A program made the translations under genes and the position numbers. Shown here one piece after another: positions 18,990-27,506 of a stretch of DNA of 64,000 nt. The DNA lies in the NCBI RefSeq assembly GCF_004801305.1, contig NZ_SSOD01000005.1, positions 62,001 to 126,000 on the forward strand, written 5' to 3'. Source of the DNA: Pseudothauera rhizosphaerae. GTDB lineage: Bacteria > Pseudomonadota > Gammaproteobacteria > Burkholderiales > Rhodocyclaceae. Positions within the stretch are counted from its first letter, which is position 1; the number at the start of each line of letters is the position of its first letter. The notes beneath the pieces were generated by a model. It did not search any database and was not told where the DNA came from. It saw nothing but the letters and a program-made list of their open reading frames with translations.

Positions 18990-19770
18990 AGTTGATTGGC
19001 GAATCCGCGCCCGGCGGCGCCCGCACCAGCATCGCGCCCAGCCTGACCAGCAGCCACATCGCCAGCAGCGGCAGCACCAGCGTCTGCAGCAGGAACACCA
19101 CCGCGATGCGGATCACGTCGTCCACGATGCGCTCGGCGGCGAGCTTGAGATTGTCGATGTGCCTGTCGAACTCCCAGGCGCGCGGGCGCTCGCCGTCGGC
19201 CGCGGCACCGAGGCCGCGCAGGCTCTGTTCGGCGCCTTCGATGCTCGCCTGCTTGGCCTCGTATTCCTCTTCCATGAAGGCGCGATAGGCCAACTCGCTG
19301 CCCAGCGCTGCGAGCGGGACGATGAAGCGCACCAGCAGGAGCGCCACGAAACCGCGCAGCAGCCAGGCCGGCGGCCGTCGCCCGCGCCAGCAATTCCACG
19401 CCACGCCGATGGCCGCCGTGCTCAGCACCGCGCTGATCACCCACGACGCGCCGATCTTCATCAGCAGCAACTGCGCCCCGAAGGCGATGCTGGCCGCCAG
19501 CATCAGGGAGGAAAACTGCTCCACGAGGTCGTTGAGCGGGTCCAGCACCTGCCCCGGCGCGAGGGTCACCCCCACCACCACCCCGCCGCTGACCTCCGTG
19601 CCCTGGACCACCGAGATCACCGCGTTGAGCGCGCGCGCCGTGGCAAAAGTGGCGACCGCGCGCTTCAGACCGGCATCCGCATAGCGCTCCGCCAGCCCGT
19701 CGAGCGGCCTCAGCCACGCCAGCAGCGCCACCACCAGCAGGGCTGCGACGAGCAGCGCACGCCGGGCCAT
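18976..19770 (-). CDS. Integral membrane protein of unknown function
   Basis: A 264-residue protein, not recognised. Hydrophobic segments occur at about 5-20 (LLVAALLVVALLAWL), 85-105, 110-130, 140-160 and 225-250; between the last two lies a charged coiled-coil-like segment, MEEEYEAKQASIEGAEQSLRG. The start ATG at 19768-19770 has GGGAGCG at suitable distance. The C-terminal residues INYRSG and the stop codon are provided by the dispersed repeat at 18931-18989, suggesting that the original end was replaced. It is divergent from the DUF3750 gene. Confidence 0.7.
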   Translation of the reverse strand: MARRALLVAALLVVALLAWLRPLDGLAERYADAGLKRAVATFATARALNAVISVVQGTEVSGGVVVGVTLAPGQVLDPLNDLVEQFSSLMLAASIAFGAQLLLMKIGASWVISAVLSTAAIGVAWNCWRGRRPPAWLLRGFVALLLVRFIVPLAALGSELAYRAFMEEEYEAKQASIEGAEQSLRGLGAAADGERPRAWEFDRHIDNLKLAAERIVDDVIRIAVVFLLQTLVLPLLAMWLLVRLGAMLVRAPPGADSPINYRSG

Positions 19771-20003
19771 CAGCACGCTCCCCGTGCCGCACGGATCGGC
19801 GTTGCGAAGGGCGGGCGGCCTGTGGCGACGGCGGGGGAAAACAAGGTATCGGCCATGGCGGGATCGGGCGGCGAAAGAACACATATTATTGGCCCGACAA
19901 CGAAATGCGCCACACCCGCGCCGCGCAGAACCACGCCCGCACCCCGCTGTCTCGTCCATTGGCACCGCGACACCGGCGACACCCCATCGAAAGGACCACC
20001 GAC

Positions 20004-20777
20004 ATGCACCCGCGCAAAGCGCTCCTGGGCGGAACACTGGCACTGCTGACGCTGTCCTTCGGCCTCGGCGTGGCCGGCGATCCGCCCCGCGCACCGGGCG
20101 AACGCGGGAGCTGGCGCACGGCGCCGCGCCACTCCAGCGGCATGGCGCCGGACCCGGTGGCCCATGCCGGCACGGCCATCGTGCAGGTCTATGCCGCGCC
20201 CACCTACGGCTGGCGGCGCTATTTCGCGGTGCATCCGTGGATCATCTACAAGCGCAGCGGCGCAACCGCCTTCGTGCGTTACGACGTGATCGGCTGGGGC
20301 CGCGGCGGCGACGTGGTGCGGCGCGACTACGCGCTGCCCGACGGACTGTGGTTCGGCGCGCGCCCCAAGCTGCTGGCCGACCACCGTGGCGCCCACGTGG
20401 ACGCGATGATCACCGCCATCGAAGCGGCCATCGCCAGCTACCCCCACCGCCACGAATACTGCAGCTATCCCGGCCCCAACAGCAATACCTTCCTCGCCCA
20501 CATCGGCCGCGAAGTGCCGGCGCTGCACCTGGACCTGCCTGCCAACGCCATCGGCAAGGACTACCGCCCGCTCGGCCGCGCCCTGGGCCTGTCGCCTTCC
20601 GGCAGCGGCGTGCAGGCTTCGCTGCTGGGCCTCCTGGGCCTCAGCGTGGGGCTGGAGGAGGGACTGGAGATCAACCTGCTGGGCCTGAACTTCGGCATCG
20701 ACTTCAAGCGCCCGGCCCTGCGCCTGCCGTCCATCGGCCGCCTGGGCATGGACGACCTCGCCACCACCGCGCCCTGA
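20004..20777 (+). CDS. DUF3750 family exported protein
   Basis: A 257-residue protein with an N-terminal signal-like segment (LLGGTLALLTLSFGLGVAG). The conserved block IVQVYAAPTYGWRRYFAVHPWIIYK is followed by YDVIGWGRGGDVVRRDY, YCSYPGPNSNTFLAH, and a glycine/leucine-rich region near 205-235. This is the DUF3750 pattern as I remember it; no function is established. The His and Cys residues in the core hint at a papain-like or metal-binding fold, but that is speculative. The ATG at 20004 follows AAAGGACCACCGAC. Confidence 0.7.
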   Translation: MHPRKALLGGTLALLTLSFGLGVAGDPPRAPGERGSWRTAPRHSSGMAPDPVAHAGTAIVQVYAAPTYGWRRYFAVHPWIIYKRSGATAFVRYDVIGWGRGGDVVRRDYALPDGLWFGARPKLLADHRGAHVDAMITAIEAAIASYPHRHEYCSYPGPNSNTFLAHIGREVPALHLDLPANAIGKDYRPLGRALGLSPSGSGVQASLLGLLGLSVGLEEGLEINLLGLNFGIDFKRPALRLPSIGRLGMDDLATTAP

Positions 20778-20783
20778 CATGCT

Positions 20784-21134
20784 TCAGCCGCGACGGTCCT
20801 CGCCGGCGCCGTCGGCGGTGTAGGTTTCGCGCACCTCGCGGATCACCTCGCCTTCGATCACCAGCCCGCCGGACGGATGCTGGCCCGGCGGCGGGTTGTC
20901 GCGCATCTTCTGCATGTTCTTCCTGATCGCGCGCGTCTTCCACCACAGCCAGCCCCAGACCACGGCACCCACGGTGAGCACGGCGGCGAACAGCACCACC
21001 GAGAACATCAGCGCCAGCACGAACAGGCCGCCGCCGGCGATGGCGGCGGCGATCTTCTTCCACGGGCTGAGCGGGGCGCCGGCCTGGAAAGGGATGCGGC
21101 CGAAGGGCGGGGTGTTGCGGAACCTGGAATGCAT
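20784..21134 (-). CDS. Small membrane protein, function unknown
   Basis: A 116-residue protein with one long or two short hydrophobic segments (IAAAIAGGGLFVLALMFSVVLFAAVLTVGAVVWGWLWW, about 29-66), then a basic stretch RAIRKNMQKM and a hydrophilic C-terminus EGEVIREVRETYTADG. The start at 21134 has GAGGA six bases upstream. Convergent with the DUF3750 gene (6 bp apart) and divergent from the SLC13 permease. Not recognised. Confidence 0.65.
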   Translation of the reverse strand: MHSRFRNTPPFGRIPFQAGAPLSPWKKIAAAIAGGGLFVLALMFSVVLFAAVLTVGAVVWGWLWWKTRAIRKNMQKMRDNPPPGQHPSGGLVIEGEVIREVRETYTADGAGEDRRG

Positions 21135-21304
21135 GCTGTGTCCTCGTCGTGATGCGTGGCGGGGGTGGCCCCCGCGCGGATGGAGTCCGACTGCCGGCGC
21201 GCGGAAAGATTCCCGCGCGCGCCCCGCCAGTCCATCGTCGTTACCCGCTACCATACAGCGCTTTTTCGTCAACGCGCTTCCTTTCGCCCGGTCCTTCCGC
21301 CGCC

Positions 21305-23137
21305 ATGAACCTGGAAATGCTGTGGGTCTTCACCCTGCTCGCCGCCTGCGTGGTTGCCTTCATCGCCAACCGGCCGCGCATGGACGTGGTGGCGCTGACC
21401 GCGCTGGTGGCGCTGGTGCTGGCCGGCACGCTGGAGGTGGACGAGGCCCTGGCCGGCTTCAGCGAGCCCAGCGTGATCCTGATCGCCGCCTTCTTCGTCA
21501 TCGGCGAAGGCCTGGTGCGCACGGGCGTGGCCCACCGCGTCGGCGACTGGCTGGTGAGCACCACGCGCAGCAGCGAAACGCGCCTGCTGGTGCTGCTGAT
21601 GCTGGCGGTGGCGGGGCTCGGCTCGGTGATGAGCTCCACCGGCGTGGTGGCCATCTTCGTCCCGGTGGCGCTGAGCGTGGCCGCGCGCATCGGTGCCGGT
21701 CCGGGGCGGCTGATGATGCCGCTTTCCTTCGCCGGGCTGATCAGCGGCATGCTGACCCTGGTCGGCACGCCGCCCAACCTGGTGGTCAATAGCGAACTGC
21801 AGCGCGCGGGCCTGGAAGGTTTCGCCTTCTTCGACTTCACCCCGGCCGGGCTCATCGTGCTCGCCCTCGGCATCGCCTACATGCTGTTCGCGCGGCGCTG
21901 GCTGCCCGCCGGGCCCGAGGCGCCGCCCGGCGCCGGCCAGCGCCGCCGCCACCTGCGCGAACTGGCGGAGGACTACCACCTGGTCAGCCGCGTGCGCCGC
22001 ATGCTGGTGAGCACGGATTCGCCGATGATCGGCCACACCCTGGGCGAGCTGCAGTTGCGCGCCCGCTACGGCGCCAACGTGATCGCCATCGAACGCCTGC
22101 GCCAGTTCGGCCAGGTGACGCTGACGACCTCGGCCAACCGCGAAATCCTCGCCGGCGACATCCTCATCGTCGACTTCGTCCGCCCCGAGCTGGACATCGA
22201 CCGTTTCCGCGCCGAGATGCGCCTGCAGGAGCGCGCCTTCAAGCGCGACTACTTCACCGACATGTCGCGCGAACTGGGCCTGGCGGAAGTCATCATCCCG
22301 CCCGGGTCCACCCTCATCGGCCACTCCATCCTCGAACTGCGCATGCGTTCGCTGCGCGGCATCAACGTCATGGGCCTGCGCCGCAACGGCCGCTCCCTGG
22401 ACGAGACGTTGCTGCACCGGAAGCTGAAGATGGGCGACACGCTGCTGATCGCCGGCACCTGGAAAGCCATCCGCCTGCTGCACACGCAGCCGCAGAACTT
22501 CCTCGTGCTGACCCTGCCGGCCGAGATGGACGAGGCCGCCCCGGCCGCGAAGCGCGCACCCTTCGCGCTGCTGACGCTGGCGCTCACGGTCGGGCTGATG
22601 GTTTCCGGCGCCGTGCCCAATGTCATCGCCGCGCTGCTCGGCTGCCTGCTGATGGGCGCCTTTCGCTGCATCGACCTCAACAGCGCCTATCGCAGCCTGC
22701 ACTGGCAGAGCCTGATCCTCATCGTCGGCATGCTGCCCTTCGCCATCGCCCTGCAGAAGACGGGCGGCATCGACTTCATCGTCGCCGCGCTGCTCGGCCT
22801 CACCGGCGAGGCTTCGCCGCGCACGGTCATGGCAGCCCTGTTCGTGCTCACCGCGATCGTGGGGCTGTTCATCTCCAACACCGCAACCGCCGTGCTGATG
22901 GCCCCGATCGGCGTCGCCCTCGCGCAGCAGCTCGGCGTCTCGCCCTATCCCTTCGCCATGACGGTGGCGCTGGCGGCCTCGGCGGCCTTCATGACCCCGG
23001 TGTCCTCGCCGGTCAACACCCTGGTGCTGGGCCCCGGCCACTACCGCTTCACCGACTTCGTGCGCGTCGGCGTGCCGTTCACGGTGCTGGTGCTGCTGGT
23101 GTGCGTGGCCGTGCTGCCGCTGCTGTTCCCGTTGTGA
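21305..23137 (+). CDS. SLC13/DASS-family permease with two RCK_C (TrkA-C) domains
   Basis: A 610-residue inner-membrane symporter. Family relatives carry dicarboxylates, sulfate or other anions with Na+ or H+. The N-terminal half has hydrophobic helices including STGVVAIFVPVALSVAARIGAGPGRLMMPLSFAGLISGMLTLVGTPPNLVVNS-like signature elements. Two cytoplasmic RCK_C domains follow at about 225-290 and 310-385 (MIGHTLGELQLRARYG, LIGHSILELRMRSLRG). The second membrane half ends with MTPVSSPVNTLVLGPG. Substrate cannot be told from sequence. ATG at 21305. Confidence 0.88.
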   Translation: MNLEMLWVFTLLAACVVAFIANRPRMDVVALTALVALVLAGTLEVDEALAGFSEPSVILIAAFFVIGEGLVRTGVAHRVGDWLVSTTRSSETRLLVLLMLAVAGLGSVMSSTGVVAIFVPVALSVAARIGAGPGRLMMPLSFAGLISGMLTLVGTPPNLVVNSELQRAGLEGFAFFDFTPAGLIVLALGIAYMLFARRWLPAGPEAPPGAGQRRRHLRELAEDYHLVSRVRRMLVSTDSPMIGHTLGELQLRARYGANVIAIERLRQFGQVTLTTSANREILAGDILIVDFVRPELDIDRFRAEMRLQERAFKRDYFTDMSRELGLAEVIIPPGSTLIGHSILELRMRSLRGINVMGLRRNGRSLDETLLHRKLKMGDTLLIAGTWKAIRLLHTQPQNFLVLTLPAEMDEAAPAAKRAPFALLTLALTVGLMVSGAVPNVIAALLGCLLMGAFRCIDLNSAYRSLHWQSLILIVGMLPFAIALQKTGGIDFIVAALLGLTGEASPRTVMAALFVLTAIVGLFISNTATAVLMAPIGVALAQQLGVSPYPFAMTVALAASAAFMTPVSSPVNTLVLGPGHYRFTDFVRVGVPFTVLVLLVCVAVLPLLFPL

Positions 23138-23140
23138 GCC

Positions 23141-24094
23141 TCAGATCAGTCCCATGCTGCGCAGCACGGTGACCGCCGCACTGGTGGTGAAAAGCGAACC
23201 CAGCGTCGTCAGCGCGATGATGTTGGCCGCCAGCGGCGCGTTGCCGCCCATCGCCCGCACCATCACGTAGCTCGCCGCGGCGGTGGGTGCCGAGGACATC
23301 AGCAGCAGCACGCCCAGTTCGATGCCGCGAAAACCCAGCGCCGCGCCGCCCGCGACGAAGAGCAGCGGAATCGCCGCCATCTTGGCAAGGCTGGCGAACA
23401 GCGTGCTGCGCAGATCCTCCCGCAGGCTGCGGAAGTCCAGCGAAGCGCCGGTACACAGCAGCGCCAGCGGCAGGGTGAGGTCGGCCAGGTACTGGCCGGA
23501 CTGCAGCGCGACCTTGGGCAGCGGAAGGCCGGTGGCCGACACCACCAGCCCCGCGACGATGCCGATGATCAGCGGATTGCGCACGATGCCCTTGAACACG
23601 CGCGCCATGCCGCCCCCGCCGCGGTGCAGCGAGCGCTGCAGCGTGATCACCGCCAGCACGTTGAACAGGATGGTGATCAGGCCCAGGTAGAGGGAAGACG
23701 CCACCAGCCCCGCCTCGCCGTAGGCATTGATGCAGTAGGCCAGGCCGATGATGCCCATGTTGGAGCGGAACGCCCCCTGCACCACCACGCCGCGGTCGCG
23801 CTCCGGCTCGATGAAACAGCGCGCCAGCCATTCCAGCAGCACGAAGGCGGCGAGCGTCGCGGCGGCGCCGTAACCGACCAGGCCGAAGTTGGCCGCCTCC
23901 TCGATGCGGGTGCCGCTGATGCTGACGAACAGCAGTGCCGGCAGCGCGATGTTGAACACCAGGCGCGAGCCGCCATCGACGAAGGCGTCGGTGAGCATGC
24001 CGGTGCGCAGCAGCAGCACCCCCAGCGCCAGAATCACGAAGATCGGCCCGGTCACCGAAAAGGAAAAAGACAGATTGGCAAGAAAATCGGACAT
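23141..24094 (-). CDS. AEC-family (auxin efflux carrier-like) transporter
   Basis: A 317-residue membrane protein with about ten helices in two halves: ILALGVLLLRTGMLTD, LVFNIALPALLFVSIS, a loop with FRSNMGIIGLAYCINAYGEAGLV, and a C-terminal MSSAPTAAASYVMVRAMGGNAPLAANIIALTTLGS. These match the AEC family (bacterial malate/malonate permeases such as MdcF and MleP). Start ATG at 24092-24094; an upstream ATG would add an unlikely leader. Convergent with the SLC13 gene 3 bp away, so both may share organic-acid substrates, but this is inference. Confidence 0.85.
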   Translation of the reverse strand: MSDFLANLSFSFSVTGPIFVILALGVLLLRTGMLTDAFVDGGSRLVFNIALPALLFVSISGTRIEEAANFGLVGYGAAATLAAFVLLEWLARCFIEPERDRGVVVQGAFRSNMGIIGLAYCINAYGEAGLVASSLYLGLITILFNVLAVITLQRSLHRGGGGMARVFKGIVRNPLIIGIVAGLVVSATGLPLPKVALQSGQYLADLTLPLALLCTGASLDFRSLREDLRSTLFASLAKMAAIPLLFVAGGAALGFRGIELGVLLLMSSAPTAAASYVMVRAMGGNAPLAANIIALTTLGSLFTTSAAVTVLRSMGLI

Positions 24095-24264
24095 CGTCGC
24101 GCCGGCCCTTGATCGAAGAATCAAATATTGTCGCCAAGCGGCCGGAAGCGTGCATCCGCACAAATACCGACGCATCCTTCAAACATATTTTCGAATCCTC
24201 TCAAACATATCGACGCATTCCTCAAACAAAGCGCGGAAATCCTTGCGCCCGGTCCATTAGGTAA

Positions 24265-24283
24265 TGTAATAATAATCATTCTT
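24265..24283. promoter_or_regulatory. Fur box upstream of the FecI-type sigma factor
   Basis: TGTAATAATAATCATTCTT matches the 19-bp Fur consensus GATAATGATAATCATTATC at 14 positions, in the only AT-rich patch before the sigma gene. Indicates that iron repletion represses the fecI-fecR operon. Confidence 0.75.
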
Positions 24284-24319
24284 GTTAATATCGCCGCGCA
24301 GACACGCGCGCCCCACGCC

Positions 24320-24835
24320 ATGTCCGCCGCAAACAAACTCGCCCGGCGCGACATCGCCGAGCTCTACATCGAACACCACGGCTGGCTGCAGAGCTGGCTG
24401 CGCAAGAAGCTCGGCAACGCCGCGGACGCGGCCAACCTGGCCCACGACACCTTCGTCCGTCTGCTCGGCAAACAGCACGACCTGGAAATCCGCGAGCCCC
24501 GCGCCTACCTCACCCGCATCGTCGGCGGCCTGCTCAACGACCACTGGCGCCGGCAGGCGCTGGAACAGGCCTGGCTCGAAACCCTAGCCGCGCAGCCCGT
24601 GCCCCTGGCCCCCTCGCCGGAAGAACGCTGCCTCATCATCGAAACCCTGGAAGAAATCGCCCGCCTGCTCGACGGCCTTCCCCCTCGCACGCGCGACATC
24701 TTCCTGCTCTCCCAGCTCGACGGCCTCACCTACCCGCAGATCGCCACACAACTCGGCCTCACCCTCAACATCGTGCAAAAAGCCATGACCTGCGCCGTCA
24801 CCCGCTGCTACAGAGCCCTCTACCCGGCGGCCTGA
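24320..24835 (+). CDS. fecI: FecI-like ECF sigma factor
   Basis: Iron-starvation extracytoplasmic-function sigma factor of 171 residues. Region 2 (LYIEHHGWLQSWLRKKLGNAADAANLAHDTFVRLL) and region 4 (LPPRTRDIFLLSQLDGLTYPQIATQLGLTLNIVQKAM) are intact. Preceded by a Fur box and followed 21 bp later by a FecR-like anti-sigma gene. The likely target is the TonB receptor operon at 28084, now separated by inserted toxin-antitoxin genes. Start chosen at ATG 24320 from the alignment of MSAANKLARRDIAELY with region 2. Confidence 0.92.
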   Translation: MSAANKLARRDIAELYIEHHGWLQSWLRKKLGNAADAANLAHDTFVRLLGKQHDLEIREPRAYLTRIVGGLLNDHWRRQALEQAWLETLAAQPVPLAPSPEERCLIIETLEEIARLLDGLPPRTRDIFLLSQLDGLTYPQIATQLGLTLNIVQKAMTCAVTRCYRALYPAA

Positions 24836-24856
24836 ACCCGCCGGCACCGCACGCCC

Positions 24857-25906
24857 ATGACGACCCTGCCCGACACCATCGACCCCACCGACGACGCCAG
24901 CCCGCTGCCCGAGGCCGTCACCGACCAGGCCATCCGCTGGTACGTCCGGCTCTCCTCCGGCCTGCAGACCGACCGCGACACGGCCGAATTCACCCGCTGG
25001 CATGCCGCCCATTCCGATCACGCGCGCGCCTGGAAGCGCCTGCAGAACATGGGCAGCCGCCTCCAAAGCAGCGCCGCGCAGATACCCGCCCCGCTCGCCC
25101 GCGGCATCCTCCGCCGCATCGGCGCCGCCTGCGGCACCCGCCGCGCCTTCATCCGCGGCCTCATCGTGGCCGGCAGCGGCGGCGCGGCGCTGCACCTGGC
25201 GCAAGGCCAGATTCCGCTTCAAACCCTCCTCGCCGGCACCCTGGCCGACGCACGCACCGCTACCGGCCAGCGCCAGCGGCACACCCTGGCCGACGGCACG
25301 CAACTGCTGCTCAACACCGCCACCGCCGTGGACGTTCGCTACAGCGCGCACGAGCGCCGCATCGTCCTGCTCCACGGCGAAATCATGGTCGGCACCGCCC
25401 CCGACGACGCCGGCCGCCCCCTCCTCGTCGCCACACCGCACGGCATCCTGCGCCCCGTTGGCACCCGCTTCAGCGTGCGCCACGACGGCACGGCCGGCCA
25501 CGCCACCGAAATCGCCGTCGCCGAAGGCGCCGTGGACATCCACCCCGCCGCCCTCGCCAAACCCCTGCGCCTCAACGCCGGGCAGCAGACCCGCTTCACC
25601 CCCCACCACGTCGACGCCCCCGCCGCGCTCGACGAATCCCGCCAGTCCTGGACCACCGGCACCCTCTCCGCCGAAGGCATGCGCCTGGCCGACTTCATCG
25701 CCGAACTGGACCGCCACCGCCCCGGCCGCCTGCGCTGCGCCCCCGAAGTGGCCGGCCTGCGCATCACCGGCTCCTGGCCCCTGGAAGGCCCGGACCCCGC
25801 CGACCCCACCGCCCACATCCTCGCCTCGCTGGAACGCCACATGCCCGTGCGCATCCGCCACCTCACCCGCTACTGGGTCAGCGTCGAAGCCCGGCCGGCC
25901 GGCTGA
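24857..25906 (+). CDS. fecR: FecR-family anti-sigma/sigma-activator membrane protein
   Basis: Relays the signal from a ligand-loaded TonB receptor to FecI. The 349-residue protein has the N-terminal sigma-binding region (QAIRWYVRLSSGL...FTRWHAAHSDHARAWKRLQ, 25-65), a single membrane segment (FIRGLIVAGSGGAALHL, about 97-113), and the periplasmic FecR domain (RHTLADGTQLLLNTATAVDVRYS, IVLLHGEIMVGTA). The C-terminal STN-contacting domain ends in RYWVSVEARPAG. Composition is extremely GC- and Ala/Pro-rich, like the core. The cognate receptor is most likely the STN-containing protein at 28084. Confidence 0.92.
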   Translation: MTTLPDTIDPTDDASPLPEAVTDQAIRWYVRLSSGLQTDRDTAEFTRWHAAHSDHARAWKRLQNMGSRLQSSAAQIPAPLARGILRRIGAACGTRRAFIRGLIVAGSGGAALHLAQGQIPLQTLLAGTLADARTATGQRQRHTLADGTQLLLNTATAVDVRYSAHERRIVLLHGEIMVGTAPDDAGRPLLVATPHGILRPVGTRFSVRHDGTAGHATEIAVAEGAVDIHPAALAKPLRLNAGQQTRFTPHHVDAPAALDESRQSWTTGTLSAEGMRLADFIAELDRHRPGRLRCAPEVAGLRITGSWPLEGPDPADPTAHILASLERHMPVRIRHLTRYWVSVEARPAG

Positions 25907-25921
25907 AAGGCTGCCCGGTGC

Positions 25922-26308
25922 TCAAATCTCGATGACAGTGTCGCTGTAAAGCGCAACCAGCGGATCATGGGTCATCAGGCGCATCGGCTCGACCAGCGCC
26001 TGCGCGACGAGAATGCGGTCGAACGGATCCTGATGGTGCTGCGGCAACTCTTCGACAGCCACTGCATGTTCGGCCGCGACCGGCAGAAAGCGATAGCCCG
26101 ACTCCCGGAAATAACGCATCGCATCCTGACCGGACACCGGCATGTCGCCGCGTCCAAGCGAATGTTTGATGGCGATTTCCCAGATGTTTGCGGCACTGAC
26201 CCATACGGTGGTCTTGGGCGAGGCGATCAGCTCGCGCGCCTTGCGCGACAGTCGCGGGCTATCGGTAATGGCCCACAAGGCAACGTGCGTATCGAGCAGG
26301 AGATTCAA
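25922..26308 (-). CDS. vapC: VapC-type PIN-domain toxin
   Basis: A 128-residue predicted ribonuclease toxin. The acidic PIN residues are visible in LLLDTHVALWA (Asp6), NIWEIAIK (Glu), and DPFDRILVAQAL followed by MTHDP. It overlaps the antitoxin by ATGA, so the two are translationally coupled. It lies on the opposite strand to fecR, only 15 bp from it, at the left edge of the toxin-antitoxin cluster. Confidence 0.92.
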   Translation of the reverse strand: MNLLLDTHVALWAITDSPRLSRKARELIASPKTTVWVSAANIWEIAIKHSLGRGDMPVSGQDAMRYFRESGYRFLPVAAEHAVAVEELPQHHQDPFDRILVAQALVEPMRLMTHDPLVALYSDTVIEI

Positions 26309-26553
26309 GACTGCCCCCCGTCCATGAACAGGCGAGCCACCTCGTCGTTGCTGGCATCGATGGAATCGGGCACCTCAAACACCCCCTTCGCCACGCCGAT
26401 GCGCTTCCCGGCGGGAACGGTATCCATCGGCACCAGCTTGGCCGCAGGGCGGCCGTTGCGGGCGATGATGATCTCGCGCTCCTGCCCTTGTTCAATAGCC
26501 TCGACCAAGCGGGACAATGAAGACTTGGCCTGCAACATGTTGACGGATTGCAT
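26305..26553 (-). CDS. Phd/YefM-family antitoxin
   Basis: An 82-residue antitoxin. MQSVNMLQAKSSLSRLVEAIEQG and EIIIARNGRPAAKLVPMD are the Phd/YefM N-terminal DNA-binding fold, and the tail (DSIDASNDEVARLFMDGG) is the toxin-binding part. The ATG at 26551-26553 has GGAGAG at ideal spacing, which decides it over a start seven codons upstream. Pairs with the PIN toxin immediately downstream. Three GTCTAG hexamers lie just upstream as likely operator. Confidence 0.9.
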   Translation of the reverse strand: MQSVNMLQAKSSLSRLVEAIEQGQEREIIIARNGRPAAKLVPMDTVPAGKRIGVAKGVFEVPDSIDASNDEVARLFMDGGQS

Positions 26554-26561
26554 CGCACTCT

Positions 26562-26600
26562 CCGGTCTAGTCAATATCGAGGTTAGTCTAGTCTAGCTAA
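26562..26600. promoter_or_regulatory. Repeated GTCTAG hexamers, candidate operator of the Phd/VapC operon
   Basis: GTCTAG occurs at about 26565, 26585 and 26590, the last two in TTAGTCTAGTCTAGCTAA, a near-palindrome. Position directly upstream of the antitoxin ribosome site fits autorepression. Confidence 0.45.
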
Positions 26601-26603
26601 TCA

Positions 26604-26753
26604 CTACAAACAAGCTGCTGCCATACCCCTTGACCACCGGCCACGCACAAGCCGGATGGTGTTCGGGTAGCCCTTGCCGGAGAGTTTGACTGCCGCGCCC
26701 GCATCGATCAGAGCCTCCAGCCAGCGGATACCCTCGGCTCCGTCCTCCCACAT
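26604..26753 (-). pseudogene. Small open frame, likely gene fragment
   Basis: 49 codons reading MWEDGAEGIRWLEALIDAG and then AAVKLSGKGYPNTIRLVRGRWS. It lacks a convincing ribosome site and looks like an internal piece of a larger protein. I do not recognise the family. It lies between two toxin-antitoxin modules and may be insertion debris. Confidence 0.3.
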
Positions 26754-26760
26754 TGCCAGG

Positions 26761-27096
26761 TCAGGCGGTGGCGAGCGTCAGATGCCCGATCGGCTCGGCC
26801 GCCGGACGCACCTTGATTTCGATGTCGTAGCCGAGGCGGTTCAGGCAATCCATCAGCTTGCGTTCGGACAGGTTGGTGAAGTCGCCGCGCATCATACCCG
26901 ACACCTTCGGTTGCGGGATGCCCATGCGCTTGGCCGCCGCTTGTTGCGTCAGGCCGAGGGCACGCATCGCCTTCCTGATCTCGACCACCAGGCCGGTCTT
27001 GATCTTCAGTTTCTCGGCGTCGGGCAGTCCAAGATCGGCGAAGACGTTGCCCGAGCTGCGTTGAACTTCGACGCCTTCAATGATTCGTTTTTGCAT
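26761..27096 (-). CDS. higA: HigA-like XRE-family antitoxin, partner toxin broken
   Basis: A 111-residue protein with a helix-turn-helix (LGLTQQAAAKRMGIPQPKVSGMMRG, about 48-72) of the XRE/HigA type. It begins inside the 3' end of a HigB-type toxin fragment (20-bp overlap), the usual toxin-first order of higBA. Because that toxin has lost its 5' half, this is now an orphan antitoxin or free regulator. Confidence 0.85.
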   Translation of the reverse strand: MQKRIIEGVEVQRSSGNVFADLGLPDAEKLKIKTGLVVEIRKAMRALGLTQQAAAKRMGIPQPKVSGMMRGDFTNLSERKLMDCLNRLGYDIEIKVRPAAEPIGHLTLATA

Positions 27097-27230
27097 CTCG
27101 TAGCTCCTGTGCCATTGCCTCGGCCACCTTCAGCCGAGCGCGGATGATGTCCATGTCCACCTTCGGCGTGGCGATCCCGCTCTTGCTCTTCTTCTGGAAG
27201 CAATGGAGGACGAACACCGCTTCCGCAAAC
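27077..27230 (-). pseudogene. higB: 5'-truncated HigB/Gp49-family toxin
   Basis: The last 50 codons of a phage Gp49-like HigB toxin remain: VEFAEAVFVLHCFQKKSKSG, then IATPKVDMDIIRARLKVAEAM. About 65 N-terminal residues are missing. The remnant begins exactly at the stop codon of the ParE gene (GTTGAG, 27231), so a complete parDE-type module has replaced the 5' half. The upstream continuation of the frame is only the shadow of parE. Confidence 0.75.
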
Positions 27231-27506
27231 TCAACGATCCTCGCGGGTGTGCCACAGCCGCAGCATGTAGATGGTCGATTCCCGAATCTCGTAGCGCATC
27301 TCATAGTGCCCCACGAGCAGCCGCCTGACCTCACGCGGCTCGAACTCGAAGAGTTGCTCACCGATTCGTGGATTGGCTGGCAGCATGGCCGGAGCCTTGG
27401 TCAACGCCTGTACCGCCCGTGCAGCAGCCGGCTTGTTCACCGGAGCCAGGAATTCGTACAAACGCGCCAGATCGGCAAGCGCCTTGCTGGTCCACTTCAA
27501 CTCCAT
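27231..27506 (-). CDS. parE: RelE/ParE-superfamily toxin
   Basis: A 91-residue toxin: MELKWTSKALADLARLYEFLA, PRIGEQLFEFEPREVRRLLVGHYEMRYEI and a terminal IYMLRLWHTRED follow the ParE/RelE fold. The start ATG overlaps the antitoxin stop by one base (TGATG). Its own stop abuts the truncated higB. Appears intact. Confidence 0.9.
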   Translation of the reverse strand: MELKWTSKALADLARLYEFLAPVNKPAAARAVQALTKAPAMLPANPRIGEQLFEFEPREVRRLLVGHYEMRYEIRESTIYMLRLWHTREDR

